Below, in pieces: positions 19,769-20,577 of a stretch of 20,577 nt of DNA. The translations under genes and the position numbers were made by a program. This stretch comes from a virus. The notes beneath the pieces were generated by a model. The model worked only from the letters and a program-made list of their open reading frames with translations. It was not told the origin of the DNA and made no database searches. Location of the stretch: IMG/VR virus record IMGVR_UViG_3300049791_000122, positions 1 through 20,577 of that record; one strand, written 5' to 3'. Each line of letters begins with the position of its first letter. The first letter of the stretch is position 1.

Positions 19769-20028
19769 TGAAAGTCCGTGCGCTACGCGGTGTATGCATC
19801 GGGGTCGGCCGGCATCTGAATGCCGGCGACTCCGCGGACCTTGACTCCGCCACGGTCATCTTCCTCGCCCAAATCGGCGCGGTCGAGCGCATTAAAGATG
19901 CGCCGATCGAGCCGGTGAAGGCCGAGCCCCAACCCGAGACAGCCATTGCCAAACCCGATGAGGGCGAAGCCAAGGCTGAACCCGAAACAAAATCTGAGCC
20001 GGCCAAGGCCGGCAAGAAGGAGAAATAG
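19768..20028 (+). CDS. Small head-associated protein with Lys/Glu/Pro tail
   Basis: An 86-residue protein starting in a TGATG junction after the capsid gene. Residues 1-42 (MKVRALRGVCIGVGRHLNAG, ATVIFLAQIGAVERI) form the compact domain common in small proteins encoded just after phage capsid genes. The tail is a low-complexity Ala/Lys/Glu/Pro run (EPVKAEPQPETAIAKP, EGEAKAEPETKSEPAKAGKK). It may stabilise or complete the head; the function is inferred from position. Confidence 0.6.
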   Translation: MKVRALRGVCIGVGRHLNAGDSADLDSATVIFLAQIGAVERIKDAPIEPVKAEPQPETAIAKPDEGEAKAEPETKSEPAKAGKKEK

Positions 20029-20031
20029 ACC

Positions 20032-20412
20032 ATGCTTCTCAATCAGGCTTCTGCGGCGACCACCACATCCATCCTCGATACGATATCGGCCGCCAACACC
20101 GCCGCGGCCACGAGCGGCAGCGCGAAGTGGCTCGACGTGCGCCCATATGATGGAGAAATCCTCGTCACTCAGGTGCTGGGCGCCGTCACAGGCACCATCG
20201 CCGGCAAGCTGCAGTCGGCAAGCGATGCCAATGGTACCGGTGCGGCCGACATCACGGGCTATACCTTTCCGGTCAATACCGCGAATCAATCGTCCAAGGT
20301 TGCCGTCGACCCGAAGAAGGTCGTGGGCGGGTTTCTCGGCTATGTCGGCACCATCGCGACCGGACCGTCGCTCATTGGCGTTACCGCAGCGGGCAAGCTG
20401 AAGATCGTCTGA
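20032..20412 (+). CDS. Probable capsid decoration/stabilising protein
   Basis: A 126-residue protein with the strong ribosome-binding site AAGGAG (20016-20021) 10 nt before the ATG. It starts with an Ala/Thr-rich segment (MLLNQASAATTTSILDTISA), then alternating strands (KWLDVRPYDGEILVTQVLGA, TIAGKLQSA, GYVGTIATGPSLIGVTAAGK). No Cys, high Thr/Ala/Gly and a place two genes after the major capsid fit a head decoration or minor capsid protein made in quantity. The family is not identified with certainty. Confidence 0.6.
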   Translation: MLLNQASAATTTSILDTISAANTAAATSGSAKWLDVRPYDGEILVTQVLGAVTGTIAGKLQSASDANGTGAADITGYTFPVNTANQSSKVAVDPKKVVGGFLGYVGTIATGPSLIGVTAAGKLKIV

Positions 20413-20431
20413 GATGTGGAGATCAGCTGAG

Positions 20432-20577
20432 ATGGAAACCGACGCCGATCGCCTGGACGCAATTCGGGCACTCGGCGGCATCTCAATCTCCTCGAGTCAG
20501 CGCGCTTCCTTTCTTGCGATCTTCGATCGTCAATACAGCAGCATCAGCGCGGGCGATCTCGACATCGAATCGAGATC
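20432..20577 (+). CDS. Partial head-tail module ORF, cut by window edge
   Basis: From ATG 20432 the frame encodes METDADRLDAIRALGGISIS then SSQRASFLAIFDRQYSSISA and is open to the edge. An in-frame ATG at 20414 (adding MWRSAE) is an alternative; GGAG at 20418-20421 supports 20432. Its place after capsid genes suggests a head completion or head-tail joining protein; too little is visible to name it. Confidence 0.55.
   Translation, partial: METDADRLDAIRALGGISISSSQRASFLAIFDRQYSSISAGDLDIESR

Overview
This window is a stretch of a tailed, lambda-like (siphovirus-type) temperate phage or prophage. The host is probably a GC-rich Gram-negative proteobacterium. The supports are lambda-family packaging and portal proteins (Nu1, GpA-type large terminase, gpB-type portal, gpW-like connector), a YdaS-type Cro-like regulator, RusA, a Sec-type signal peptide, and GC-rich DNA (about 60% by eye). 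Nothing in the window is recognisably chromosomal, so free phage and prophage cannot be told apart, and the host genus is not identifiable.

Layout. (1) 1-676, lysogeny/early control: a partial leftward ORF, a rightward promoter with two ACAAC-N4-GTTGT operator-like palindromes, the YdaS-like regulator, and an AT-richer stretch with palindromes. (2) 677-3929, replication module: a small zinc-ribbon-like protein, a lambda O-like initiator gene carrying two arrays of 12-bp repeats and a perfect 16-bp palindrome (candidate origin), a second probable replication protein, and small unknown genes. (3) 3938-6028, recombination and regulation: RusA resolvase, unknown genes, and two tiny DNA-binding proteins, one resembling sigma-70 region 4. 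(4) 6029-6203: a weak promoter followed by two strong terminators, an arrangement like lambda pR'-tR'. (5) 6204-12858: a block of beta-rich, mostly unrecognised probable virion genes placed unusually before the terminase. It contains two related Ig/FN3-like proteins, a lower-GC segment with an HNH-like endonuclease, a lectin-like protein, a cysteine-rich protein with a very strong RNA hairpin at its 5' end, and a Pro/Ala-rich repeat protein. (6) 12859-20577, packaging and head: small and large terminase, gpW-like connector, portal, prohead protease fused to HK97-type major capsid, and small head genes, ending inside a gene cut by the window edge.

All complete genes point rightward. Most neighbours overlap by 1 nt (TGATG, TAATG, TAGTG) or 4 nt (ATGA, GTGA), which implies long polycistronic mRNAs and translational coupling. 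Several genes are 40-60 codons long or start at GTG/TTG and are easily missed. The most unusual signals are the 12-bp repeat origin inside the initiator gene, the 50-nt hairpin at 10149-10198, the internal ribosome-binding site and start at the capsid part of the protease-capsid fusion, terminator-like hairpins embedded in late coding sequence, and the pair of small DNA-binding proteins beside the late-promoter candidate.
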